Notes under the pieces: model-generated
Told to the model about the DNA's origin: nothing
What the model saw: only the letters and a program-made list of their open reading frames with translations
Database searches by the model: none
Made by a program: the position numbers and the translations under genes
Shown here: positions 1 through 10,389 of the stretch, piece after piece
How the letters are laid out: the number at the start of each line of letters is the position of its first letter
Position numbering within the stretch: the first letter of the stretch is position 1
Source of the DNA: Deuterostichococcus epilithicus
Lineage: Eukaryota; Chlorophyta; Trebouxiophyceae; Prasiolales; Stichococcaceae
Direction of reading: 5' to 3'
Length of the DNA: 64,000 nucleotides
NCBI GenBank assembly: GCA_033439295.1
Contig: JAVTLE010000007.1
Coordinates: forward strand, 1,612,001-1,676,000

Positions 1-397
1 ACATGCCCAGCTGCGCAGTGCCTGTGAAGCAGCGAGCAATATGCACCTCCCGTCGCGATGGGCACCAGTATTGCTCCCCATCTGCTGCTGACATTGCACT
101 GCGCCTGCCGCCTGATCGTGTGACAGACTCGTCAAAGCAGGAGGGCTGCAACCGCCTTTTGCTTCGCATGCGGAGCTTCGGCCCTCTCTGCGCTCCGCCT
201 CCAGAGCATCCAGCAGCGGGCGCCGGACTGCCGCCTCTGCGCGCTGGGCTGGGCGCATGGGCCTCGGTGCAAGTCAGCGCAACCTCAGAACCGCCACGGG
301 CGCCCGTCGGGCTTTGGGTGCGGCTGCAGCAGGGGTGCAGCCGAAGGGGCGACGCTCACCCGCACCGTGCGGTCGGTGTGCAGCCAGGCGCCCGCAC

Positions 398-578
398 CTT
401 GCGGGACATGCGGTCGGAGGAGGCCTGCGCCTCTGCGCGCAGCTTCTCGCTGAGGGAGCGGTACTCGTCGACCGCCGCAAGCGTGAACTGCAGCCGCTGC
501 TTCAGGTCCACCACCTCCAGCCTCTCCTTCAGGTCCGCCACCTGCTTTGCCTCCTGCGCCACCAGCTGCGGCTCCCGC
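398..578 (-). CDS. coiled-coil protein, partial (one internal exon; gene runs off the left edge)
   Basis: One minus-strand exon is visible, from an AG acceptor before 578 to an AAG/GTGCGG donor after 398. It encodes a charged, heptad-like helix reading REPQLVAQEAKQVADLKERL and later DEYRSLSEKLRAEAQASSDR. Two nearly identical units, VADLKERLE and VVDLKQRLQ, lie back to back, which looks like an in-frame tandem duplication of about 27 bases inside the exon. No catalytic domain is visible and the rest of the gene lies outside the window. It could belong to any coiled-coil cytoskeletal, golgin or scaffold family. The start and end of the gene cannot be placed. Confidence 0.5.
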
Positions 579-1008
579 CTGCGCGTGGCAGCAGGAAGCA
601 GCATCAGATCTAATGAACGTACACAACCTCGGGACTCGGACCTTGACGGGTAGGGGCTTCGAGGAGCTGCACGTGGCGCCCGCCTTTTATGCGACAGCTC
701 CTGCCTGCGCGCAGCCGCCGGAAGCAGGCTGGCAGACGGCAGCATTGTGAGAGAAGAAAGAATGCTCGCCATTGCACGCTTCCCACTGCAGCAGTTGCCG
801 CCTGACTGCTTGACAGCGGGAAAAGCATGCAAGTTATCTCCACCTTGACGTGCGTCTTGTTGTCCAGGCCTTTCCGAGCAGACGCAGCCAGGGCACATCC
901 GGCATGCCATGCTCAGAGCTTGCCACTGGATCAGAATCAGCGCCCCGATGGGTTCCCTGTCAAGCATTTGCCCCAAGAGCATGCGCGAGCAGAGAGGCAG
1001 AAGGGTGC

Positions 1009-3194
1009 TTACTTGCTCTCTGCCTCGATCTCTGCCTCGACACCCTCGGCCTCCTTCTCCTTAGGCTTCATCAGATACAGCAGCCCCGCGAGCGATCCCG
1101 CTGCGAGAAGGCCCGGTGCTTTCTGCAAGAGCCACAGCCAGGGCATCAAGGACTGTGGAACAGCCAGCCTTGCAGCCATAACCAAGAACACTGCGTCTGA
1201 GAAACCAGTTCCAGACATGTTATGCAGAAACTTGGGGTAGCTTTGATTCCATTTATATTCTTGATATATCAAAATTAGAAGACGTTTGCGCCAGTTGCCA
1301 GCATCATCCCGCAGACGACAGGCTGAACAGCTGTACCTCCATTTCCTCGACCCGTGCGCTGCCGAGCGTTTTGACACATGCCATGCTGTCGTGTCCGCAG
1401 ACCACGGCATTGGAGCCTGTACCTAGAATAGCACACGCACTGACAGCGCACCAGCAGATCAAAGGGGTTGAAGCCGTCTTCGTCCTGTTCCGCACTCGGC
1501 GCGGTGGCTGGCTTAGGCTCAGGCTTGGGCTGTTGGCGCGCCGACTGGATGTCAGCACGCGGGTTGCCCGATGCTGCTGGCTTGTCCTGCGAATCACGGT
1601 GCAGGGTTTGTGATGACGCTGGCCTCCTGTCCTTCTCTGCATGGGCACATGCTGCACACTGCAGATGAGTCTTAGCATCCGTTTTAACATGCTTGCCTGC
1701 TTCGCAGAGGGCGCCTGCGCCTGCTTCGCAGAGGGCGCCTGTGCCTGCTTCGCAGAGGGCGCCTGCGCCTGCTTCAAAGAGGGCGCCTGCGCCTGCTGCG
1801 GGGCTGCTGCCGGCGCCTCAGCCTTGCGCGCCGCCACTGCCTTTGCTGCCGACGCCTCCGCCTCAGCCTTGCGCGCTGCCATTGCCTTTGCCGCTGACGC
1901 CTCCGCCTCTGCCTTTACCCGCTGCGCGTTAGCGGCCTGCGCCGCAGCTCGTGCCTGTTCCGCCTCCTGCGCCTCAGCCGCTTGACCCTCCGCCGCACGC
2001 TGTGCCGCCTGCTCCTCCGCCCGTGACTCTGCCGCCGACGCCTCCGCCTCTGCCTTCCACAAGTCTGCTGCCCTCTGCGCCGCCTCCTGTCGCAGTATCG
2101 GGGCCAACGCTGGTTGCCGTCAAGCCGAGTATGGATCGAGGGCCGGCATGAAGATACAATCGACGTAGCAAAAGCTTAGGAGGTCAGTGGTGGCCTTCAG
2201 ACGGAGCTGCTGCCAGCCGACTGGATCAGGGACGCTGTTGACTTGCCACAGATTTCGCTGCGCGGTGCGGGTGCTGAGGCTGGTACCAGCAGCGTGTGCA
2301 TGCTGCACCACAGGACATGTGTGCCCGGCGTCCAGCAGACAGGCGAGCTCACACCTCAGCCTGTTGGCGTGCGCGGGCCAGCTCCACGCGAGAAGCCTCC
2401 AGCTGCTGCCTCAGTGCCGTCAGCCCCTCCTCGCCGCCAGCGCTGTACTTACTCCGCGGCGACTCCACCTGACAGCAATGGCAGTTGGAACATGAACGGC
2501 CTGTCCCTGCTGCCACGTCCGGGTGGAAACCTCTGGATCGACGTGCCCACCCTGTAGTTGAGGCGGCTAATCCAGCTGTCGCATGGCGCTGCCTGTGCAT
2601 CAGTCCCAAGTTGAGGCGCCGTTAAGTTGATGTGACGCCATTACTGATGGCAGCTACTGCTGCACCTTCTGCGGGATGACGTATCGATTTCCAGCGGGCG
2701 TCTCGCTGATGCGCTGCCGGATCGCAGCACGCATCTCCTATGGCAAACATGCAGTGCCGCTCGGACCTCGGGAGGGTTCATCAGCTTTTCACTAGCGCTA
2801 AGCATGACACAAGCAGGCTGCAGCCTAGCAGAGAAGGTCCATTGCATTCTCAAAAGCTTGCGCACCTCTGCGCGGGAGCGTGAGGGAGCGGCCTCCGCGG
2901 TGCGATCCAGCAACCCAGCGTCCGTCGCATTGCACACCAGCGCCTGTGCAGAGTGCCAGAATGTCAATGAGGGTGCAACGGCTCGGAGAGTGGCGGAAGC
3001 GTTTGTCAAGTTGCAGATCGCACCCCTGGTAACAACACGTCCATGCAATTCAAACGGCTGTGCACTTCGCAGCCGTAAGGCAGCGCTTCGTTCCGGGACA
3101 TGGGAGCGAGTATCACTCCATCTGCAGCTCTCTGTCGAAGTCGCACCAGCGAGGCGGCCACAGCCGCTGTGCCACCGAGCGTCTTTCGGGCCAT
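1009..3194 (-). CDS. alanine-rich coiled-coil protein with C-terminal membrane anchor (predicted 285 aa)
   Basis: Predicted exons on the minus strand are 3194-3066, 2943-2866, 2737-2666, 2429-2355, 2086-1697 and 1122-1009; all joins agree in phase. The protein starts MARKTLGGTAAVAASLVRLR. It continues into a long Ala/Glu/Lys coiled coil (exons 3-5), four copies of an eight-residue QAQAPSAK unit, and a final exon with one hydrophobic segment (GLLAAGSLAGLLYLM) followed by a charged tail ending EAEIEAESK. The anchor and cytosol-like tail suggest a membrane-tethered scaffold, but no family is recognised. The intron after 1697 has a CAG/GCAAGC donor, so it would be a GC-AG intron. Exon 1 is the least certain; its ATG at 3194 was chosen because it is the first in-frame ATG leading to a good donor. 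The last exon could instead be a separate 69-residue single-exon frame starting at 1218. Confidence 0.55.
1690..1800 (-). repeat. 24-base in-frame tandem repeat (four to five copies)
   Basis: A 24-base unit repeats with few changes inside the coiled-coil exon and codes for QAQAPSAK on the minus strand. The period is a multiple of three and the frame is preserved. It behaves as a coding minisatellite, so its copy number may vary between strains. Confidence 0.85.
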
Positions 3195-4042
3195 GTTAAC
3201 AACGCCTGGTTCCGAGGGTGTAGATCGCGGTCTCGAGGCCGCGCGCACGACCACGATCGCGCGGCGTCCACTGCATGTTCGCTCCTTCCGACCGTCTTGA
3301 AGGTTGCGGTCAGCAGATGGCAGGGTCGACAGTCTTAGTGCGTGCGTGGCCACCATCGGATGAAGGGGGACGTCAAATACGTTGGCCCTGCCGCATGCAA
3401 CGCTAATCTCGCTTGATCCTGATCACATTTAGGGACGTTTTCTCGAGCCTCTGACACTATCGCTGTCTAGCTGCACGAACGCCCGCGGATAACTAGTGTG
3501 AGGCCCAGATCGCGCTCGGAAGACCCCGGCTCCGGACGAGGGTTTTGGAACCAGGGGTATGAAGGGGACTACTTACCCCTTGCTTTCATGAGGGCTTGAG
3601 GGGGGCTAAATAACATCCCTAGAACTAGACTCCCTAGGGAATACACAGTCATGGAATATGATCCCCTTGCCGGGGGGCTCTCCCGCCAACGTTTCGACTT
3701 CGAATTTCAATTCGCTAGCTAATCTGAGGACCAGAGACCTCAGTAAGAGCCGGTCGCTGTACCCCGGCGACCAGGTGCCACTGTCAAGGCCGAATTTCAC
3801 CTTCGCGCGCTTCTCAGATTGCCCTCGCAACACGGCTTCGCGTGCTGAGGGTCGCCCGCTTGAGACGCCTCTTGCACTTCAATGTGGGGACCCGGTGGCG
3901 TCTGCGTGACCAAGCTATGAGCTTGCATGCGGCGAAGTTGCAAGGCCTGGGGGAGGAACTGAAGTGCCCGCTCTGGTGAGTTCTTCCCTGAGTGCATGTT
4001 GAGGGGCACAACATGTTGCAGATCCGAGTACAGGGCCCTACC
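3195..4042. other. intergenic region between divergent genes, with a lower-GC block
   Basis: This separates the minus-strand coiled-coil gene from the plus-strand BARD1-like gene and should hold both promoters. The stretch from about 3360 to 3830 is visibly lower in GC and less codon-biased than its flanks. It contains an unassigned minus-strand frame of 75 codons at 3606-3833 that matches no family I recognise. I see no convincing exon or RNA gene here. Confidence 0.4.
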
Positions 4043-7000
4043 ATGCTGATGCACCCTGAGTCAAGACTCTCTCAACACCGCAGCATCGACCTGCTGAAGC
4101 CGCCCTGCGCCCGGCTGTCCTGCTGCCACTACTTCTGCTCGTGAGTCTGCCGCATGCCCCACCTCCCTCCCTGCAATTGCAGTGACCGTCCTCACAGCGC
4201 TGCTCTGTGCAGAATCTGCGACTCGCTACTGAGCTGGCCAGCATCCATGTCGACGTGCTTGGCATGCGGCCATGCCCCAGCGCAAGCGCATTGCAAACGG
4301 GAAACTCTTCACCACATGCAGCAGCCCCTCTCGGCTGCGCAGGGAGTGCCTGGCGGAGCTGGTGCGCAACAAGGCGGAGTGCCCGCTGTGCAAGGTGCCG
4401 GCTCGGCGGCGGGACATCCGCGGCGACGCACGCATCGACCGCATCGCCGAGCTGGTCGCACAGCTGCAGGCCCTGGGTGCGCAGCTGCCACACTGCTGCT
4501 GCTCTCCCAGGCGCAACCGTATTCATGTCCGCCGCCGCTCGTGTGCTGCGGGCCACAATTGAAGCACAGCTGGCAGCAGCATGGGCCGTGAGATGCGACG
4601 ATGCATGGCCAGAGTGTGCAGGGTCCTGTGGTAGAGAGCCGCAGCATTCGCCTTGACGTGGCCACACCGCGTCGGTCACAACATGAGCTGTCACACCCGA
4701 TGCAGTCAGGATCGTCAGCATCTTGATGGTTCCTGAAGCAGAGGGCAAACATGCGGATGAGCTGGTGGACATCCGGCCGCTGCCGCCCATTGAACCGCCG
4801 CTGCTGGCGGACCACGGCAGGCACAAGCGGCAGCTGCGCAGCGCCGGCAGCGGCAGCCCCGCGCCGGCGGCCGCCGCCGGGGGGAGGCCTGAGGCGGGGC
4901 TGCGGGCCCACACGAATGCAGAGGCCGATAGCGGGGCTAGCCCCGGCGGCGAGCCGCCCCAGCGGGTGCAGTCAATAGCGGCGGGGCGGTCGCACAAGCG
5001 TGTACGTGCGGTGAGACCCTCTGGCGATGGCAGCGACAGCGCGGTGCAGCGGCGAAGCCCTGCCAGGTAGGCCAGGACTGGCGACATGATAGTTGTATTC
5101 TGCCGGGTTGGCCACGCCCGGCGCATTATTAGAATGCGTCTGTCTCGTCTCTCATCTGCGAGATTGGCTGCCAGACAGGCAGGTGCAGTAGTTCGAGGCG
5201 GCACAGTGGGTGCTCTTGTGCGACAAGCCGCATTCTATGCTGCAGGTCTGGCGAGTCGGGAGATGCTGCAGCAGCAGCGTCACGAACCCAGCTTGCAGAT
5301 AGATCCACCAGCGATGCTGCGGCGGATGAAGCGGGCGGCTCAGGCGAGCCTGCTGATCCTGGCGGCGCACTGCCCTGGGGCGGTGCAGGAGGTAGCAGTG
5401 GTGACGCGCTGCATTTCGACGGCATACACGACAGCGCACCCCCGCCGCCACCGCCGCAGCAGCAGCAGCAGACTTTCACACGCCGTAAGCGAGCGCTGGG
5501 GATTGCACAGCAGCTTCGGGCGGGGCAGCCGGCGGCGCTGGAGCTTCAATCGCAGCAGCAGCCGGGGCGGCAGCAGCGTCCGGTGCGGCAGCAGCTGCAG
5601 GAAGCCGCGAGGCAACATGCAGCCAAGCGCCTCAAGCAGGCGCCTCCCGAGCAGGCTGAGCGGGATCCATACGACTTTCACAGCTCCGGCAGCCAGCCAC
5701 CTGCGGCGCACGCGACGCCAGTGGCGCTTCGAGCGGCGGAATGTAGCCCCACACCTGCAGCACAGATTCCACAGCCGAAAAGCTCGGAGCCTGCCGCGGC
5801 TGCGTCCGCCAAGGCGCCAAAGCGGCACCGCAGCGCCGCCAAACCAGCGGCGCAGCTGGGTGCGGCTGCCGGGGGGCACGGCGACGCCGCGGCATCGGCG
5901 CGACCGCCCAATTCCGTGGAGGCGGCGGCGTCCGGCGGCCGCCGCATTCCCGGGCGCCTGGTGCCCTGGGCGTGCGGCGCGTGCACCTTCGAGAACCCGG
6001 TGTGGCGTCTGGCCATTTGCTGGTGACTCGACCCTGGGCTGAGCTGGTGCAAGCCTGGTGGAACCTGGCGCTCTGCTGATAGGCCTTCGACTCGGCGCTG
6101 TGATGCGCCTGGCGCACCATAGCCCACGTCAACACTGTGGGGCGTTGCGAGCAGCCATGCCAATTCCATCAAAGACCGTCCGCGCCCTGACACGCAGGCG
6201 AGCGCAAGCAAGTGTGAGGTGTGCGAAACCGCGAGGCCGACGAAGCGCCCGCCGCCGCCGGCAGCTGCAACGGCGCCGCAGCCCCAGCAACGGCGCCACA
6301 GCTCCTCGCCAGAGGCGGCGGAGCCAGAGCCAGGGCGGCGGCAGCGCGGAGGCGCCGCAGCGGCGCTGGCCTCGAAGCCGGCGGCTGCAGCGCGGCAAGC
6401 CAAGCGTCGGGCCATGGTCAGCAGCACTCCCGCCGTCACAGCTGCCACGACTTCGGACGCTGCAATGAGTGCCTCCTGTTTCTCGCCATACGCCGGCTCC
6501 GCAGCGCGACGACCGAGTGCACACAGGAGGCGTGCTGCAGCTCCGGCTGCCCGTGCGGTGCAGTGGCGCCGCCAAATACCACATGGCAGAGCAGCTGGCA
6601 GCGTGGAGACGCTTGCATCATGACACAAGCGCCTGCTCGATCCCTTCCCTCTGTCGCGCATGGTCCTGCCCAAGTGCCCGGCGCTCACCCTCTCCGCTGG
6701 CACTCCTGTGGCAGGGCGGCGGCGGCGGCACGGCGGCCCGGCCGGGCGAGGGCATGGTGCTGGTGCCGTCCGGCATGGACGCAGGCGGTAAGGCGGCGCT
6801 GGCAGCGCGCGCCAGGGCGATCGGCGCGCGGCTGGCGCCCAAGCACAAGTGGTGCGACGCCGTCACGCACGTCGTCTGCGGCGCCGCCACCGACGACGCC
6901 CCCAAGTGAGCCTCCGCCCGCCGCCCGACCGCTGCCTGATGTGCAGCTGCCATGTGCTTTTTTATGTCCCCCGGCGTTCGAGCACTCGTCTGTCGTGCAC

Positions 7001-8507
7001 GTGTGACGACTGGACAATCCACCGCTTGTGGCGGTGCAGTGCGGCCTGGTGACGCCTGCGGAATCGCCGTGTGAGGCCACTGCCTGCGCCTGTGGCATGG
7101 TCTGCGGCCCTCCCCGCCAGCCGCCAGCCGCCAGCCCGTTCCCTGACTGCCCAGACTGCGCTGTGCCGCCAGGCGGACGCTGAACTTCCTGCTGGGGCTG
7201 CTGACGGGGCGGTGGGTTGTGTCGTCCTCGTGGCTGGCGCCGCCCGGGTCGGGCGCCATCGCCCGTGAGGAGGACCACGAGGTGTCCATTCCGTCTTTGT
7301 GCGAAAAATTAAAATCTGTTTCCAAAGTTTAAATATATTTTAAAATGCTTTATTTTTAATTCCCTTTGGTGTTCCAGTGCTTCCTCCAGCCTGCTGCATG
7401 TGCATGGACTTGCTCTGCAGCTGAAAGAGCCCACGCTGCTGAAGAGCCCACGCTTGCAGTCGGAGACCCGCGGCTCCAGTCTGCATCGGCTCTGCAACGC
7501 CTGCCGTCGTTTTGCCGCGTGGGCGTGGTGCCACTCACCGGAATGGCACAGCACCGTGCACCTGCCAACGCGCCTGCAAGAACTCCTTTCTGAGAGGATT
7601 CTGGCCTCAGTGTTGTGCTCGGGCTCCAGATGCCGGGCGGCCCGCAGCTGGGGCGCGCCAACCGCGCCGTGGGCGGCCTCCCCCTGCTGGAGGGCTACGA
7701 GATCCACCTGGCAGGTGTGTCCTGGCCTGCTTGGCGTGGAAGGACTTGTCAGTGGCTCCACCCGCTGATGCACCTCGCAGGTGGGCAGTGCCTGTATTGC
7801 TGCAGAGGCCGCTGCGCCTGTGCCCGGCGCAATTTAGTGTTCTGACAACCCAGCAGCTATCAGAAAGCACGGTTCCCATCGCAGCTGATGCCAGGCCAGC
7901 GGCATTGCTGGAAAGAAAACAAAAGAAAAGACTTGGCGCACTAGGAATGAGTTCTGAGGAGACCAGCACCCGCGAACGACCCAAGCACCTGCCCTCCTCC
8001 AGGGGAGTTCGGGCGAAAGGACGACTATGCGCGCCTCGTGCGGGCGGCGGGCGCCAAGCTGCTCAAGCGCGCCCTGGCGGAGGATGGCAGCACCGCGAAG
8101 CGCGCCGTCATCGCGGTCGTCTGCCTCTATGACGAAGACACCTGCGCCTGGGGTGCGCGCACGCTGCAATGTGTCAAGTGCCGGCATTCACGGCTTTCTG
8201 TTTGGAACCTGCACTGGCGACCTGCGGCTTCAGGGGGACACAGGTACCTTGGGATGGCATCATCGCGCCCATGCCGCAGCGTTCAGCATGCTGCGCCCTG
8301 CGCTGAACATTCTTGCGGAGTCGGCGTCACCAGGAGCACTTCTGCCTGGGAACAACACATCGTGACGGTTCAACCTGCCTCCACTCACGTGCAGGCCTGG
8401 GCCAGCCGCCGCAACACGTGTGGCATGTGTCCTCCAAGTGGCTGTCGGACACCGCTTTCGCGCACACCGTGCAGCCGCTTGAGGAATACGTGGTGGACCG
8501 CTGCTAG
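4043..8507 (+). CDS. BARD1/BRCA1-type protein: RING finger, RanBP2-type zinc finger, two BRCT domains
   Basis: Predicted exons are about 4049-4140, 4343-4476, 4742-5010, about 5246-5999, 6198 to about 6416, 6715-6905, 7173-7281, 7630-7714, 8003-8152 and 8395-8507. The RING half reads CCHYFCSECLAELVRNKAEC followed by PLCKVP, split by an intron. A long low-complexity region with basic KRVR and FTRRKRAL patches could carry nuclear signals. Then comes a RanBP2 zinc finger, WACGACTFENP joined to ASASKCEVC, which fits W-x-C-x2-C-x3-N-x6-C-x2-C. BRCT1 contains GMVLVPSGMDAGGKAAL and RWVVSSSWL. BRCT2 contains KRAVIAVVCLYDED and HVWHVSSKWLSDTAF and ends at a TAG. Plant and animal BRCA1/BARD1 E3 ligases in DNA repair share RING and tandem BRCT. 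The first RING cysteine pair is not in the visible first exon, so an upstream exon is probably missing. Phases around 5010/5246 and 6416 do not close cleanly. Confidence 0.75.
7290..7370. other. sharply AT-rich stretch inside a BARD1-like intron
   Basis: About 80 bases made almost entirely of A and T runs interrupt an otherwise GC-rich gene, just after the exon ending at 7281. It lies within the intron 7282-7629. It could be a small insertion or a branch-point/polyuridine-rich intron segment. No coding sense is visible. Confidence 0.6.
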
Positions 8508-9073
8508 GGTTACAGGGCAGGTTTCAAGAACCCCCCCGGGCGCGCGCGGGGGCGTGACCGTCGCGGCACCTGGAGGTAGCCACCGAAGGGCTGGCCGCTG
8601 GCGTGCCAGGCAGGAAGGGCATGCTTGAGGCTGCATGCGTGCATTGTGTGGAAACCTGTGCACCAGTTCGTCAAAGAGTGGTTTGGTGTTGGGATGCGAA
8701 GATGATGTCATGCATGGGCTCGCGCAAGCATTGCCTATTTTCCGTGTTCATTCAGGCAGACAAGCACATGGGAAAATAAAGAGATTGCAGCACCATCGTG
8801 TAATCACCTCTAGGCAGCAATGGATACTTCCGCATGTATTCAAGTGCACATCACTCACCAGCGCTCAGATCCCATCTCAAAGAAGTCTCGAAACTATGCA
8901 TGAAAAAGATGCATCGAAACTATGCCACAAGCCGCTGCTGAAAAGCGCCAAGGCTTTGGTCTGCACCTCGCAAGTCCAGCCAGCCTCGAAAACAGGCTGT
9001 GGCACCCCTCTCCGCTTGCCACGACCGCATGTCAGCTCTGCTGGCATGTCCCGCCGCCTGCAAACTTCTCGGC
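8508..9073. other. 3' flank between convergent genes, with a candidate TGTAA polyadenylation signal
   Basis: Downstream of the BARD1-like stop the sequence has no exon-like codon bias. A TGTAA, the usual green-algal polyadenylation signal, lies at about 8799-8803, and an AATAAA-like run lies near 8774. This would give a 3' UTR of about 300 bases. A C/G-rich run at about 8529-8556 is low complexity. Nothing else is apparent. Confidence 0.4.
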
Positions 9074-9770
9074 CTACACCGCCGGCAGCGGCCGGTCCCG
9101 GTTCACATCCTTCGCCGTCCGGTGCGCCGCCACCTCCTGCTCCGAGGGCGCGGCCCCCTGCACCATGTCCGCCGTCGCCGCCATGGTGCGGTCGTGGCCG
9201 GAGCGGTCCATGTCCGCCGCCGAGGCGCCGGCGTCCTCCTGCGCGAGCGGCGCCTTTGACGTCTGCGCAGGGTCCTCGCCCGCGTGCAGCTCCGAGTCCG
9301 GCTTGAAGAAGATCCAGTGCATGAAGGCGCCGAACTTGTAGGCGCCGGCCTTGACCTTGAACTTGAAGCTGCGCCGGAGGAGGAGAGTTGAGGCGGTCGG
9401 CGAGCCGGGTGGCGACAGGTCGGGTTGCAAGACGATCGCGTTTTCTGGACAACGCATCAATGTGCAGTGCCACTGTGTGCACAGCCAGGAGGCTGACAGA
9501 TGTCCCGTGCTGCAAAGCTGCGCTGCCTACCTTTGAGTGCCGGGCGTCTTGAACTTGCTCTGGAAACTGCGGACAGACATTGAACAGTGTGCCGTCAAGC
9601 AAGGTGCGTCCAGACTTGCATTTGACCATCTGTGTCAAATCCCTGGCCATCGATTTCAACGGTGAGATTGAGCAGCAGAACGATTGCATCATCCAGACAG
9701 CATCTCACTTCTTTGTCGTGTCATTCTTGAAGACGCCTTTGAGGCCGCCAGGATGCGCTGCGTCTGCCAT
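9074..9770 (-). CDS. hypothetical 130-residue basic protein
   Basis: Three exons on the minus strand, 9770-9709, 9566-9531 and 9368-9074, join in phase with GT-AG borders and give 130 codons plus stop. The protein begins MADAAHPGGLKGVFKNDTTK. It has a lysine/phenylalanine-rich middle (SKFKTPGTQ, then FKFKVKAGAYKFGAFMHWIF) and an acidic, alanine-rich tail ending RDRPLPAV. The 36-base middle exon is a microexon. I do not recognise the family. The aromatic segment is too short and too charged to be a clear membrane span. Conservation in related algae would decide whether the gene model is right. Confidence 0.6.
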
Positions 9771-10389
9771 GCTGCCGCTGTGCAACCAGCCTCTGAAGCT
9801 TGAAGTCGGTAGAAATCAGGTGCTTTACCGTTTCACAGATCAGGTTGTGACCAGGAATGGCAATCTGCTCTCCGGATAAACGCTTACGGTCTGCCCGAAG
9901 CAATAACCTGCTTCGGAATGGTCCGATACCGATGCGCGCAGGCAAAGGCAAATGTAAGCGGGTGGCCAATATGTACTCGTGATGGCTTCTTTTGGTCTGA
10001 AGTCTGTCCGTTCGCAAATGCACTTGCTGGCTCAGCACCTTACGCAGGCATCACTGCCTCGCAGGACCTTTGCTATGAGCGTCCCCGCAACTCCCCCGTC
10101 ACAGCCAGCATCACATCCCATTTTGCTTTGCCTGCATCGATCACCGGTGCAGCAACACGGACCAGGCGCCACGTGGTGGTCCGATTCAGCTTCATATCGC
10201 TTCGTGCAACGCGATCAACCGGCTGTAACGGCGGCGCGGGCGCGCAGCGGCTGCCTTGTCGACGGCTCGGATCGGTGGTTCCGCTGCGCAATCCAGCTTC
10301 GGTGGGACTCGGCCCGCGGCACGCCGCAAAGCCTGCAGGCTTCAGGCCGCAGGACGTATTGTCAACGCTGAGGCAAAGTTTTGCCGACC
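9771..10389. promoter_or_regulatory. divergent promoter region between the 130-residue gene and the HDAC gene
   Basis: The two start codons face away from each other across about 620 bases, so both promoters should lie here. No TATA box or repeated motif stands out. Long open frames on both strands lack exon-like third-position bias and were left out. Confidence 0.4.

Noticed and set aside
3-653. 216-codon open frame on the plus strand at the left edge
   Set aside because: It is Arg/Ser/Cys-rich and lies opposite a minus-strand coiled-coil exon with proper splice borders; it is the antisense shadow of that gene.
2737-2775. Shadow exon of the EMRAAI exon in the first coiled-coil gene
   Set aside because: Only about 11 of 18 bases match, which is not distinguishable from chance in GC-rich sequence.
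4038-5204. 388-codon minus-strand frame
   Set aside because: It lies opposite the BARD1-like exons that carry a RING motif; its composition is that of an antisense GC-rich frame and no domain is visible.
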